From: Polyangiaceae bacterium
GTDB lineage: Bacteria > Myxococcota_A > Polyangia > Polyangiales > Polyangiaceae
Reading direction: 5' to 3'
DNA length: 64,000 bases
NCBI GenBank assembly: GCA_019637295.1
Contig: JAHBVX010000015.1
Location: forward strand, 62,001 to 126,000
A model generated the notes under the pieces. The model saw only the letters and a program-made list of their open reading frames with translations, had not been told where the DNA came from and searched no databases. Positions within the stretch are counted from its first letter, which is position 1, and every line of letters starts with the position of its first letter. Both the position numbers and the translations under genes were made by a program. Below are positions 41,273 through 49,955 of this stretch, piece by piece.

Positions 41273-42883
41273 TCACCTCGACCGGATAGCCGCGCGACGC
41301 CTGCGCGCGAGCAGGAGGGCGCCGAGCAGCAGCCAGGCCGGGTGACGCTCGCGCGTCGAGCTGACGCGGCAGCCGCAGCCGCCGTCGTCGTCGCCCGAGC
41401 TGGCGGCCGCGCCACTGCCGCCGGAGCCGCCGCCGCTGCTCGCCGCGCCCGTGCCCGTTGCGCCGCCCGACGTGGAGCCTGCGAGCCCGCCGCCAGCGAC
41501 GCCACCACTGGCTGCGCCGCCGCTGCCGGGACCCTGGCCGCCGCTCCCGGCCCCACCGCTCGCGCCGCCGGACTTCAGCGTGCTGTCGGGGGACCAGCCC
41601 GGGTTCTGCCCTTCGCCGTGGTAGGCGCCGCGGAAGGTTCCGTCCTTCAGCGTCCCGTTGAAGTCGCGATCGTGGTCGCTGCCGGAGCTCACGGGCGACA
41701 GATCGATGGCGCTGCCCTTCAGCCCGCCGCCGGCCTTGGGAAAGAAGTCCATCTGCCCGAGCACCGTGCTCGGCGCGCCCACGTAGTTGCCGGCGTTCGC
41801 GACGCTGTCGGTGACGTTGTCCGTCTGGCCCGTCACCGTGGCGTTGAAGGGGCTCGGGGAGAAGATGGCGTTGCCCCGCACGAAGCTCGCGCCCGAGGGC
41901 GCGCTGCCGAAGGAGATGCCCGTCTGGGTGGCGTAGATCGTGTTGTTGTACACCAGCGCGTCGATCACGGTCTTGCCGTCGTGGTTGGCGAGCCGGATCG
42001 CGGCGTGCGCGGAGTCCACCAGCACGTTGTCGTGGATGTGCAGCCGCCCGTTGCCCTGAAAGAGCGCGTCCCCCGGGTTGTGAAAGAAGAAGTTGCCGTA
42101 GATCTCGGCGCGATCGCCGGAGCCTGGCCCACTGCTGGGTGGTCCGTCCACGAGCACGTTGGGGCGCGCGCCGTCGGGGCTCGGCTTGTCGTTCTTGATG
42201 AACACGTTGTGACGGATGATGGCGACCCGGTCGTCCGTGGGGACGCTGGGCACGTCCGCCTGCTGGCGATGCAGCTGGTACTTGATCTGCATGTTGTAGC
42301 CCAGCGTGTCCGCGAACAAGTTGTGCTCGATGAGGCCGCCGATGAACGCGCGCGTGCCGTCGCTGTTGCCGAAGTAGGCCCCGGTGCCCGCCCCCGCGAT
42401 CACGTTGCCGCGCACGATCCAGTCCCAGGCGACGATCTTGGTGCTGATGCCGACGGTCTGCTGGCTGTTATCGTGTCCCGTGATCCTGCAGCCCTCGATG
42501 GTGATGTGGTGAGCCCAGTCGGTGGCTTGCCCGCCCGCCTTGATGGCGTCCACCGGGACGCCCTGACCGTCGAGCACCAGGTTGCGAATGGTGACGAAGC
42601 TCGCGCGCCGGATGTCGATGGTGTTCTTGCCGCTCTTGGCCAGAAACCGGGCGGGCGCGCCGCTGGCTGGTCCCTCGATCACGATCGGACTGCCGGGCGC
42701 GCCGTTCAGGTCGAACAGGTTCATCCCGTTCAGGTAGTCGCCACCGGCGAGCGCGAGGGTGTCGCCGGGCTGCAGCGTCGCCAGCTTCTGCTGATAGTCC
42801 GCCGGCGTAGCCGGTACGGTCTCCGCGAGCGCGGGCGAAGCGGCGAGGCAAGACGCGAGCAAGGCAGGCAGAGCGCGGCGCAT
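41273..42883 (-). CDS. Secreted parallel beta-helix protein with MYXO-CTERM tail
   Basis: The 536-residue product starts at ATG 42883 with a signal peptide (LPALLASCLAASPALA). Residues 25-420 form a right-handed beta-helix of pectate-lyase type: ADYQQKLATLQPGDTLALAG, IDIRRASFVTIRNLVLDGQG, HHITIEGCRITGHD, IVRGNVIAGAGTG, IIRHNVFIKND and NNTIYATQTGISF. It may be a polysaccharide lyase or binder; no catalytic residues can be assigned. A long Gly/Ser/Ala linker leads to the sorting tail GCGCRVSSTRERHPAWLLL and RRRR. Likely surface-anchored polysaccharide-processing protein. Confidence 0.82.
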   Translation of the reverse strand: MRRALPALLASCLAASPALAETVPATPADYQQKLATLQPGDTLALAGGDYLNGMNLFDLNGAPGSPIVIEGPASGAPARFLAKSGKNTIDIRRASFVTIRNLVLDGQGVPVDAIKAGGQATDWAHHITIEGCRITGHDNSQQTVGISTKIVAWDWIVRGNVIAGAGTGAYFGNSDGTRAFIGGLIEHNLFADTLGYNMQIKYQLHRQQADVPSVPTDDRVAIIRHNVFIKNDKPSPDGARPNVLVDGPPSSGPGSGDRAEIYGNFFFHNPGDALFQGNGRLHIHDNVLVDSAHAAIRLANHDGKTVIDALVYNNTIYATQTGISFGSAPSGASFVRGNAIFSPSPFNATVTGQTDNVTDSVANAGNYVGAPSTVLGQMDFFPKAGGGLKGSAIDLSPVSSGSDHDRDFNGTLKDGTFRGAYHGEGQNPGWSPDSTLKSGGASGGAGSGGQGPGSGGAASGGVAGGGLAGSTSGGATGTGAASSGGGSGGSGAAASSGDDDGGCGCRVSSTRERHPAWLLLGALLLARRRRAAIRSR

Positions 42884-42900
42884 GCCCCCATGAAACCGGC

Positions 42901-43686
42901 TCAGCGTGAGGCTGTAAAGTCGGCACCGGCGCCGTCCAGCATTCCCAAGCTCTCCAGCAGCGCCCGGACCATGGTGAGGTGCTGCTCCACCCGCAGGGGC
43001 ACGGGTTGCCCGATGCGCGTGGTCTCCAGCACGAGGGTGGGGACACCGAGGACCTCAGTCGCGGAGCGCGCCAGGCTACCCGCAGGTCCCGGCGAGATCA
43101 GCTCGAAGTGGCGCCTGGGGTCGGCGACGGTGGCGTTGACCTGATGGAGCAGCGTCGCCGCGAGCGGCGCGGTGGTCGCGGTGACCCGCTCGTCCGGCAC
43201 GAACACCACGGAGCTGCCCATGGTGGCGGGGTCGAGGCGATGAACGCCCCAGCCCTCGTGCAGATCGAGCAGCACGTGTGGTCGAGTGCGCGTCACGAGC
43301 GACCACAGCTGCCGCGCGTGCGGGCTCTTGGGCTCGTCGCCCGCCCGCGTGGGGAAGTTGCGGTTCAGATCGGCGAAGCGCTCTCCGGGCAGCAGCCGGC
43401 TTCGGCGCGCGAGCGCGCGCGGGTTGGCGCGGGGTACGGTGACGAGGGTGCCGCGACGCAGCTGCCAGTGCCGCACTCGCTCCGCCGCCAGCGGCGGCGC
43501 GGGCTCGTCGCCGTGGATGCCCGCGACGACCAGGATGGTGGGACCGCCCCGCGGGCCGCGGGTCTCGAAGTAGGGCGTCTCGTCGCCAGTGCCGGCGGAG
43601 AGCGTGTGCCGTGGCGTCTGTTCGCTGGCCGTGGCCGCGCCGGACCAACAAACGAAGAATGCCGTGAAGGCGATGAGGTGCTTCAT
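42901..43686 (-). CDS. M14-family (succinylglutamate desuccinylase/AspA-like) zinc enzyme, exported
   Basis: The 261-residue product starts at ATG 43686, overlapping the upstream stop. It has a signal peptide (LIAFTAFFVCWSGAATA). The zinc site is visible: His and Glu in GIHGDEPA, and the second His in LLDLHEGWGVH. Substrate-binding Arg residues sit in VPRANPRALARR and DLNRNFPTRAGD. The C-terminal catalytic Glu is in TLVLETTR. Such enzymes cleave amide bonds, for example in peptides or murein. It is coupled with the PLP enzyme upstream and precedes the beta-helix gene; the three may act together outside the cell. Confidence 0.83.
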   Translation of the reverse strand: MKHLIAFTAFFVCWSGAATASEQTPRHTLSAGTGDETPYFETRGPRGGPTILVVAGIHGDEPAPPLAAERVRHWQLRRGTLVTVPRANPRALARRSRLLPGERFADLNRNFPTRAGDEPKSPHARQLWSLVTRTRPHVLLDLHEGWGVHRLDPATMGSSVVFVPDERVTATTAPLAATLLHQVNATVADPRRHFELISPGPAGSLARSATEVLGVPTLVLETTRIGQPVPLRVEQHLTMVRALLESLGMLDGAGADFTASR

Positions 43687-44906
43687 TTCGTGCGCCCGGC
43701 GCGCGGGAAGTAGGCATGGAACGCGCGCGGCAACGACGCCGGATCGACGCCATCGCCGCGCGGCGCGGCGGAGGAGTGCGTGTTCCAGAACAGGTGGACG
43801 GCGTCGGGGTGGAGCGGGGCGCGCACCCGCAGCGCGGCGAACGACTTGCCGGTGTACACGGGCTCGAGCGCGTGATCGAGGTGCGCGGCGTACTCGGTCA
43901 TGGCGCGCTTGGCCGAGTCCGTCGGCGCCGCGTAGCCAGCGCCCAGGAAGCGGCCCTCTATTTCGAAGCGCGCGTCGTCGAAGCGGACGAGCGGGAAGCT
44001 CGGCTCCGCGTCGCGCAAGAAGCGAACCGTGGCGTCGAACAACGCGACGGCCGCGGCGCGAGTCGAGGTGGGCACGCTCGACACGCGCACCGCGATGATG
44101 CGCCCGGGCAAGCCCGAGGCGAGCGCACCCACGAGCAGGCCGATGGCGCTGCCCATGGTGCCGAGCGGCAGATAGATGAAATCCGGCGGTGGCAAGAGGC
44201 CGCTGTCCACCTGCGCCTTGAGCTCGTAGGCGGCGCTGACGAAGGCCACGTTGCCGAGGGGTGTCGAGCCGCCGGGTGCGATGAGGTAGGTCGAGCCCTC
44301 CGCCAGGAGCCGGCGCGCGAGGGCGTTGGCCGCTGCCATCGAGTGAGCGGCGCGAAGCTCCGCACCCAGCGCGTGACTCGCGAGCAGGTTGCGGCGGACG
44401 TGCTCGGCGGGGCGCTCGGGCACGAGCAGCAGCGTCGCGCTCAGGCCGAGCTCGGACGCGAACGCCGCGGTCGCGACGGCTTGATTCGAGCCGGCGGCGC
44501 CGATGGTCACGATGCGTGTCGCCTCCGCGCGGCGCGCTTCGCCCAGGAGCCACTCGAGCTTGCGCGCTTTGCCGCCGCCGTACACTGGGCTCGCGAGGTC
44601 GTCTCGCTTCACCCACAAGGAGCGGATGCCGAGGCGTGCGGCGAGCGACTTCGACTCGACCACGGGCGTGGGCAGCGCACACAAGGACACGTGCGGAAGC
44701 GCGCGCGAGAGCTCGGGATGAGCGACGAACAGCGCAGGCGGCTTGGTCGCAGCCGCGTCGGGCTCGGACGGCGCGGGCGCGAGGGGCGGGGCGTGCTCAC
44801 CGGCCGGACGCGTCTCGAATCGCGCCGCTGGCGTGGGTGCGGGAGGCAGAGCGGGGCCGGCGCATGCGAGCGCGAACCCCGAGAGCCACACCGTGCGGGT
44901 TGCCAC
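43683..44906 (-). CDS. PLP-dependent D-cysteine desulfhydrase/ACC-deaminase-like enzyme, predicted lipoprotein
   Basis: The 407-residue product has a lipoprotein signal if it starts at GTG 44906: TVWLSGFALAC, with lipidated Cys14. After a Pro/Ala spacer the catalytic domain (about 90-400) follows the ACC deaminase/D-Cys desulfhydrase family: SLWVKRDDLASPVYGGGKAR with the PLP Lys, VTIGAAGSNQAVATAAFASE, LIAPGGSTPLGNVAF and LPLGTMGSAIGLLVGA. These enzymes are normally cytoplasmic, so export is unusual. Longer GTG starts exist, but they overlap the YkgJ gene. It may release sulfide or ammonia from amino acids outside the cytoplasm. Confidence 0.72.
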   Translation of the reverse strand: MATRTVWLSGFALACAGPALPPAPTPAARFETRPAGEHAPPLAPAPSEPDAAATKPPALFVAHPELSRALPHVSLCALPTPVVESKSLAARLGIRSLWVKRDDLASPVYGGGKARKLEWLLGEARRAEATRIVTIGAAGSNQAVATAAFASELGLSATLLLVPERPAEHVRRNLLASHALGAELRAAHSMAAANALARRLLAEGSTYLIAPGGSTPLGNVAFVSAAYELKAQVDSGLLPPPDFIYLPLGTMGSAIGLLVGALASGLPGRIIAVRVSSVPTSTRAAAVALFDATVRFLRDAEPSFPLVRFDDARFEIEGRFLGAGYAAPTDSAKRAMTEYAAHLDHALEPVYTGKSFAALRVRAPLHPDAVHLFWNTHSSAAPRGDGVDPASLPRAFHAYFPRAGRTK

Positions 44907-44934
44907 CGATCCAAGGCAACGCCAGAGGCCGAGC

Positions 44935-45522
44935 TCACATTCCACGGGACGGTGAGCCGCTCGCCAGCATGCGCTCGACGAGCGCCCGGGCGCCGTGCAA
45001 GCGCTTGCCCAGCACCTGACGGCGTCGCTGCAGGCGGTTCCAGTCGGCGATGGAGAGGGCGTAGGCGGCGAGCTCCTGTCGCAGCGCCGCGTGGTCGTGG
45101 CGGAGCTGGGGTACCGAGACGCGGCCATCCGTGGCGTGGTCGCATTCGAGCCCGCGCAAGAGCCGCAGTCGTCGCACCCCGCCGCGCCGGCCGAACTCGG
45201 CGCTGAGGGGGTAGGCGCGACATGCCCGCGGGCGGTGGGCGTAGGCGCTGCACTGGTTCGCAGCATCGAGGAGCGAGCAGCCCTCGGGCTCGCGACGAAG
45301 CGCCATCAACCGGCGCCCGACGTCGAGCAGCGCGAAGGTCTCCGGCTCCCCGGTCATGTCCACCTCGTCGGGCGCGAGCCACTGCACGAGTACGTCGGGG
45401 CGGAGCCCGGTGCCGCTCACGAGCGCGCGCAGATCCGCGGAGGTGAGCGGCACGACGGTGGTCTTGCAGCAGTTGCCGCAGCTCGTGCAGCGAAAGTGGA
45501 GCAGCGACAGGCCGGAGGCCAT
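44935..45522 (-). CDS. YkgJ-family Cys-cluster protein
   Basis: The 195-residue protein begins MASGLSLLHF and then RCTSCGNCCKTTVVPLTSAD, the family's Cys cluster. A second group (EGCSLLDAANQCSAYAHRP, RACRAYPLSAEF, LECDHA) completes the probable metal site. It is longer than the copy at 39198. It ends 29 bases before the PLP enzyme gene on the same strand, so the four genes 45522-41273 may be one transcript. Confidence 0.85.
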   Translation of the reverse strand: MASGLSLLHFRCTSCGNCCKTTVVPLTSADLRALVSGTGLRPDVLVQWLAPDEVDMTGEPETFALLDVGRRLMALRREPEGCSLLDAANQCSAYAHRPRACRAYPLSAEFGRRGGVRRLRLLRGLECDHATDGRVSVPQLRHDHAALRQELAAYALSIADWNRLQRRRQVLGKRLHGARALVERMLASGSPSRGM

Positions 45523-45585
45523 GGCCCCTTCCTAACCGCTGAGGCGCGCCGCGCACAAGTGGCCACACTTCTCGGACATGAACCG

Positions 45586-46122
45586 CTAGTCGTTCAACTT
45601 GATGACACCGGAGCACGACGACGGCAGGCTGGACTCGATCTGTGCGCAGGAGGCAGCCGCGAGATCCGAATGGCATTGCCCGGAGGACGGGCCGATCCCC
45701 ACGGCCAGCGAGCAGTTGAGGGATGACTGCACTGCGTTCACGCACTCCGCGAGGGAAGCGAGCCCACAGGCTGCCGCTCGATCGCAGTACCTGCCGATGA
45801 AGTCCGTACACCAGTTCACGGCCGGTTGTGGGTCTGCGACGTTCTCGCAGGCGACGGGCAGCGAGGTGCAGGACGCTCCCGGCAGTGCGTCCATGCACGC
45901 CTGCATCACCGAGTCGCTCTTGCAATACAGTGACTGGAAGAAGTCATCGCACTCAGCCCGCGAGAAGGTCGCACACTGGTCGGCGAAGTGGTCACAGGCG
46001 GCGTCTTGCCAAGCGAGGCAGACGTCAGTGCGGGCTCCGCTCCCACCGCCGCCTCCTCCTCCGGAGCCACCGCTAGAGCAGGCCATGCCGCACAGCACCA
46101 GGGACAGGAGCGCCACCCTCAC
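45586..46122 (-). CDS. Cys-rich lipoprotein
   Basis: The product has 178 residues from GTG 46122 (an outer GTG at 46179 is possible). The signal VALLSLVLCGMAC gives the lipidated Cys15. A Gly-rich spacer leads to a helical domain with about 14 cysteines (DVCLAWQDAACDHFADQC, RAECDDFFQSLYC, QACMDALPGASC, NWCTDFIGRYCDRAAACG). The pattern of evenly spaced Cys in helices is seen in other myxobacterial lipoproteins. It ends facing the YkgJ gene. Function unknown. Confidence 0.7.
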   Translation of the reverse strand: MRVALLSLVLCGMACSSGGSGGGGGGGSGARTDVCLAWQDAACDHFADQCATFSRAECDDFFQSLYCKSDSVMQACMDALPGASCTSLPVACENVADPQPAVNWCTDFIGRYCDRAAACGLASLAECVNAVQSSLNCSLAVGIGPSSGQCHSDLAAASCAQIESSLPSSCSGVIKLND

Positions 46123-46316
46123 GCGGTCATGAGTACCAGGAGCGGGCAGCGCACGCAACGACCTCGGGGTTCGTTTCACCGGACCCTGCGCTACGGGTGC
46201 TCGATGAGCGCCTCCCGGATGATGGTGAGCGCTACCCGTCGCCTAGGGCTCGGTGCGCTCCGGTTGGTGGGACACCGAGCTCCGCGTCGTGGCGCTCGGG
46301 CAGCCGCCGTGTCGTG

Positions 46317-47147
46317 TCAGTCGCTCGCCGCGGGGACCAGTGGGACGACTGCGATGGCGTCCTCGGAGGGGGCGAGGTCGATCCAGACGGTGAACCCGGG
46401 AGCGCCGACCAGCGTGAGTGGCTCGTCCGCGCCGCTCGCGTACGCCTGGCCCGACGTGGACGTGAAGGTCAACGCGCCGATCTCCTTGGCTGCGGTGTCG
46501 ACGGCTTGATACGCGGTCGGTCGAGTCTCGTAGCTCTGGAAGGCCAACTCCGCGTCCTCCGTGGGGAGCTGAACCCGGAGGCGGGCTGGCGAGATCCCGA
46601 CGCCCGCGGGATCGAACATGCGAGCTCGCAGACCGACGAAATCGGCGGGGCCCTCGTCGGAGACGTAGCCATAGTACCCCTCGACCAGATCCGCCGTCGC
46701 CGCGAAGACGTAGGAGTGGCCTGGCGTGAGCACATCGGGCCCGGTGACCTCCTGGAAGCGGAGCGTGAAGCAGAAGTCACCCTGGTGCAGCCCGAGCTGC
46801 GCGTGATCCCGCACGGCCGCGCAGCTCGCGAGCTGCGGCTCCGTGGTGGTGAACGGCTCGGTTGCATAGAAGAACGCCTGCTCGACCCAGAGCGAGAGCG
46901 ACAAGCTCGAGTCGTTCGCGAAGCGAACTTGCGCTGGTGCCTCACCGGGCTCGGTCTCCGCGACGAAGGAAGCGAACAGCATCGGCGGCGCTGCGCCGCC
47001 GCCCGCCGCGCCGCCCATCGCGGACTCACCGCCGGTGTTGCCGACTCCGCCGCCCGCCGCGCCGCCCGAGGAGCCGTTGGCAGGCTCCTCGCCGTCACCG
47101 CAGCCAGAGATCGCCAGGCAGAACGAGACCGCAGACCAGAAGCGCAT
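46317..47147 (-). CDS. Lipoprotein of beta-rich fold
   Basis: The 276-residue product starts at ATG 47147. The signal MRFWSAVSFCLAISGC has lipidated Cys16. A short Gly-rich linker leads to strands such as VRFANDSSLSLSLWVEQAFF, FCFTLRFQEVTGPDVLTPG and RVQLPTEDAELAFQSYETRP. The organisation resembles the DUF4397-type immunoglobulin-like lipoproteins. It is divergent from the selenoprotein gene, 128 bases away, so both promoters lie in that gap. Function unknown. Confidence 0.62.
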   Translation of the reverse strand: MRFWSAVSFCLAISGCGDGEEPANGSSGGAAGGGVGNTGGESAMGGAAGGGAAPPMLFASFVAETEPGEAPAQVRFANDSSLSLSLWVEQAFFYATEPFTTTEPQLASCAAVRDHAQLGLHQGDFCFTLRFQEVTGPDVLTPGHSYVFAATADLVEGYYGYVSDEGPADFVGLRARMFDPAGVGISPARLRVQLPTEDAELAFQSYETRPTAYQAVDTAAKEIGALTFTSTSGQAYASGADEPLTLVGAPGFTVWIDLAPSEDAIAVVPLVPAASD

Positions 47148-47275
47148 GGTGAGGGCTGAGCCTAACATCCGCGCGCTCGCGTGGCACCCTCGCGACTTGA
47201 CGGATGTCATACGACGGAGACAGACTCGACTGAGCTCGTTGCTGACGCGATTGCTCCATGTCACGAGAGAGAGCG

Positions 47276-47920
47276 ATGGCACGGGTCGAGTTGCTGGTTC
47301 TCTCCGCCTTGGCGCTCTTGGGTTGCGGGGCCGAGGACGAGCGTCCCCGCCTGACCCACGCAGACGCTGGTCCGGACGTCGACGTGGACGCGAACTACGA
47401 AGCGAAGGCCCCCTACGCGTGCGGTTGGGCGCACGGCGACCCCGGCAACCTCGAGAGCACCGGCGCGGAGGAAGGAGACGTGATCGAGAACGTGCCGCTC
47501 GTCGACCAGTGCGGTGAGACGGTCCCGCTGTGGGACTTTGCTGGCCAGTACCGCATGTTGTTCATGACGACGGTCTGGTGAGGACCCTGTCGTCAAGAGG
47601 CAGTTGGCCTCGAGAAGAAAGCCGCCGAGTTCGCGACCAGCAGTGGACTCGACTTCTCGTACATCATCGCCCTCACCGAAGACATCCAGGGCAACTTCGT
47701 GAAGGCCTCCGACGCGGCCTACTACGCGTCGACCTTGGACATCCAAATCCCGGTGACCGCGGACGTCGCGTTCCGTCTACTCGAAGCCACTCCGTGGACC
47801 GGGGCGGCCCGGCCCGGCAAGTGCATCCTCACTCCCACCATGGAGATCCTCAGGTGTCATGTCGGCGAAGACGATGACGAGGCATTCGCTGCCATCGTCC
47901 AGCACGCCGCGGGGCGCTAG
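47276..47920 (+). CDS. Thioredoxin-like lipoprotein with in-frame TGA: candidate selenoprotein
   Basis: ATG 47276 follows GAGAGAG; ATG 47258 is an outer alternative. The signal LLVLSALALLGC has lipidated Cys17. The redoxin domain begins at about residue 65 (VIENVPLVDQCG, LWDFAGQYRMLFMTTVW). Codon 102 is TGA, read as Sec, giving TVW-U-GPC instead of the usual W-C-G-P-C. The same frame runs on for 112 codons to TAG 47918-47920 with a thioredoxin-like fold (GLEKKAAEFATSSGLDFSYI, IQIPVTADVAFRLL, GKCILTPTMEILRCHVG, where cis-Pro follows Thr). A hairpin starts 15 bases after the TGA. The full 214-residue product would be a periplasmic or surface Sec-Cys redox enzyme. A nonsense mutation is the alternative, but it would have had to hit exactly the catalytic Cys. 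Confidence 0.83.
47597..47611 (+). promoter_or_regulatory. Candidate bacterial SECIS hairpin
   Basis: GAGGC-AGTTG-GCCTC forms a perfect 5-bp stem with a 5-base loop holding G-U, beginning 15 bases after the TGA at 47579-47581. Bacterial SECIS elements, which bind SelB, lie at this distance and need a G-U in the apical loop. The outer helix cannot be confirmed by eye. Confidence 0.5.
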
Positions 47921-49955
47921 TCTCGCGCTGTGCCTGGCGCTCGTTGCTGCTTGCTCGGAGAGCGAGCGCTCCGCGGGCGGAACGGGAGGCGCCGGGCCCG
48001 ACGTGTTCGTACGACGCGTCGTCGCGGTCACCCTCGACGGCGTGCCGGTCGCCGGCGCGAGCGTGCTCCAAGGAGGGAACCCCGAGCGCTGGACCACCGA
48101 CGACGGCGGACGTGCGGAGATCTCCATCGACCCGACGATCGCCGAGGTGGGCGAGATGGTCGTGATGGCCGCTCACTCCGAGGCGCGGACCGGCTTCGTC
48201 TACGATCCGGGGCCGGCGACGCCAGACCCGATCGAGATCGCGCTCCGCCGCTTCGACCGGACCGACAATCCGGCGTACGTGTTCGGTGATCCCGGCGAGC
48301 CCACGCGTCGTGAGTCCACCGGCCAGTGTGCGCACTGCCACGGTACGATCAACGCCGACTGGGTGAACACGTCGCACCGCGCCGCAGCCAAGAATCCGAC
48401 CGTCCACGATCTGTACGCGGGCACCGTGACCGCGATCGCCACCGCTACGGAGTGCGCTGCCGCGGGAGGCACTTGGGACTTGGCCACCGAGCCTGGCACC
48501 GGCGCGAGCGTCTCTCGCTGTCATCTGGGTGACGGCGTGCTGCCGGCGCTCAACCCCGGCGGTGCTCCGGCGGCGTTCGGTGGTTGCGCGGACTGTCACG
48601 CGCCCGGCATCGACGGTGAGCTCGGTGGGCGCGATCTGCTCGAGGCCACCGGCGTGGCGTTCGAGTACGGTGTGCACTGCGACGTGTGCCACCGCACCGA
48701 GTCGATCGACCTGAGCGCGCCAGCGGGCGTCGCCGGGCGGCTCGGTCTGCTCAGACCGAGCGAGAAACCTCCGACACCAGGGCTCGGAGAGTGGCTGCCG
48801 ATCATGTTTGGCCCCCGCTCGGACGTGCCCAATCCGCTCATGGGCGGCGTGGAGCGGGCCCACTTCCACGACGGCAGGCTGTGCGCGGGCTGTCACCAGC
48901 TGGATCAACCCGTGCTCGTCCCCGGGGCCGCGCTGGACGGTGACCGCTGGCCCGACGCCACCTTGCCCATCCACTCGACGTACAACGAATGGCAGACGGG
49001 GCCGCTGAGCGGCTCGCCGTGCGCGAGCTGCCACATGCCGCCGGATCCGAGCGTGGGCAACGGTGCGGATCTATACAACGAGGTGGCGGGACCGGAGGGA
49101 GTCGCGACGGGCTGGAGGCGCGCGCCCGGAGCGGTCAGACGTCACGTATGGCTCGGGCCGCGAGACGCGGCGGGGAGCCTGAGGAAGCTCGGCGCCGCGC
49201 TGTTCATCGACAAGACGCTGGCGGCGGGCGAGGTCGTCGCGACGGTCAGCGTCGAGAACGTCGGCGCAGGGCACGCCATCCCGACGGGCGAGCCCCTGCG
49301 CTCGCTGCTGCTCCTCGTCGAGGCTCACTGCGGGGCCACTCGGCTCGCGCCGACGGGCGGGGACGTCGTCCCGGACTTCGGCGGCTATCTCGAGCGCAAG
49401 CTCGCCGGTGAAGACTGGAACAGTTGGGTGGCGGCGAAGGTCGGTCAGGTCGTTCGCGTAGTCCAGCACACGGGCAAGTTTCACGACTACGTCGGCTTCG
49501 GTCCGTTCGGCGACGGGCGCTTCTCGGCGGCAGAGAAGGGGATGGCGCAGGAGCGACTGGTGGCTGTTCGCACCGTCGTCGGCGTGCAGGGGCAGAGCGT
49601 GAGCTTCGATCAGCCTCTGCCCGTTGGCGATGTCGCGTACCTGGGTGAGAGCCCCGCGACGCTGGTCGACGGCGCGCCGGCCTCGGCGTTGGCTGGCGCT
49701 GCCGGCTTCGGCTTCGCGCGGGTGCTCGTCGGCGCAGACGGTCGTCGCATGGTGCCGCATTTCCTCGCGGTAGACGTGGCGAGCGACAATCGCCTGCTGC
49801 CGCGGGCCAAGTTCGTGAGCGAGCACCGCTTCGCGGCGAGCTGCGCGGAGCCGGAGATCACCGCGCGGCTCGTGCATCGCGCTTACCCGTGGGATCTCGC
49901 GCGCGAGCGACGCTTCGAACTGACCGAGTCCGTGTTCGCGGAGGCTCGCAAATGA
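47859..49955 (+). CDS. Pentaheme c-type cytochrome lipoprotein
   Basis: The 698-residue product starts at ATG 47859 (ATG 47874 is an alternative), overlapping the selenoprotein gene by 62 bases. The signal SLALCLALVAAC marks a lipoprotein. An N-terminal Ig-like domain (VAVTLDGVPVAGASVLQGG) precedes five CxxCH haem sites: CAHCH, CADCH, CDVCH, CAGCH and CASCH. The C-terminal third is strand-rich (VVATVSVENVGAGHAIPTGE) without haem motifs. This resembles the multihaem nitrite-reductase/octahaem-type superfamily in layout. It probably moves electrons at the cell surface with the copper proteins downstream. Confidence 0.85.
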   Translation: MSAKTMTRHSLPSSSTPRGASLALCLALVAACSESERSAGGTGGAGPDVFVRRVVAVTLDGVPVAGASVLQGGNPERWTTDDGGRAEISIDPTIAEVGEMVVMAAHSEARTGFVYDPGPATPDPIEIALRRFDRTDNPAYVFGDPGEPTRRESTGQCAHCHGTINADWVNTSHRAAAKNPTVHDLYAGTVTAIATATECAAAGGTWDLATEPGTGASVSRCHLGDGVLPALNPGGAPAAFGGCADCHAPGIDGELGGRDLLEATGVAFEYGVHCDVCHRTESIDLSAPAGVAGRLGLLRPSEKPPTPGLGEWLPIMFGPRSDVPNPLMGGVERAHFHDGRLCAGCHQLDQPVLVPGAALDGDRWPDATLPIHSTYNEWQTGPLSGSPCASCHMPPDPSVGNGADLYNEVAGPEGVATGWRRAPGAVRRHVWLGPRDAAGSLRKLGAALFIDKTLAAGEVVATVSVENVGAGHAIPTGEPLRSLLLLVEAHCGATRLAPTGGDVVPDFGGYLERKLAGEDWNSWVAAKVGQVVRVVQHTGKFHDYVGFGPFGDGRFSAAEKGMAQERLVAVRTVVGVQGQSVSFDQPLPVGDVAYLGESPATLVDGAPASALAGAAGFGFARVLVGADGRRMVPHFLAVDVASDNRLLPRAKFVSEHRFAASCAEPEITARLVHRAYPWDLARERRFELTESVFAEARK

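Noticed and set aside
45557-45570. Palindrome AAGTG-GCCA-CACTT near the YkgJ gene, considered as a metal-regulator site
   Set aside because: Arms of only five bases in a short convergent gap; no further support.
46203-46316. Plus-strand frame in the gap between two minus-strand lipoprotein genes
   Set aside because: Short, Arg/Ala-rich and without start signals; probably noise.
47579-47581. Reading the TGA as the true end of a 101-residue lipoprotein
   Set aside because: The protein would stop in the middle of the redoxin active site, and the same frame continues with coding-like sequence and the second active-site Cys.
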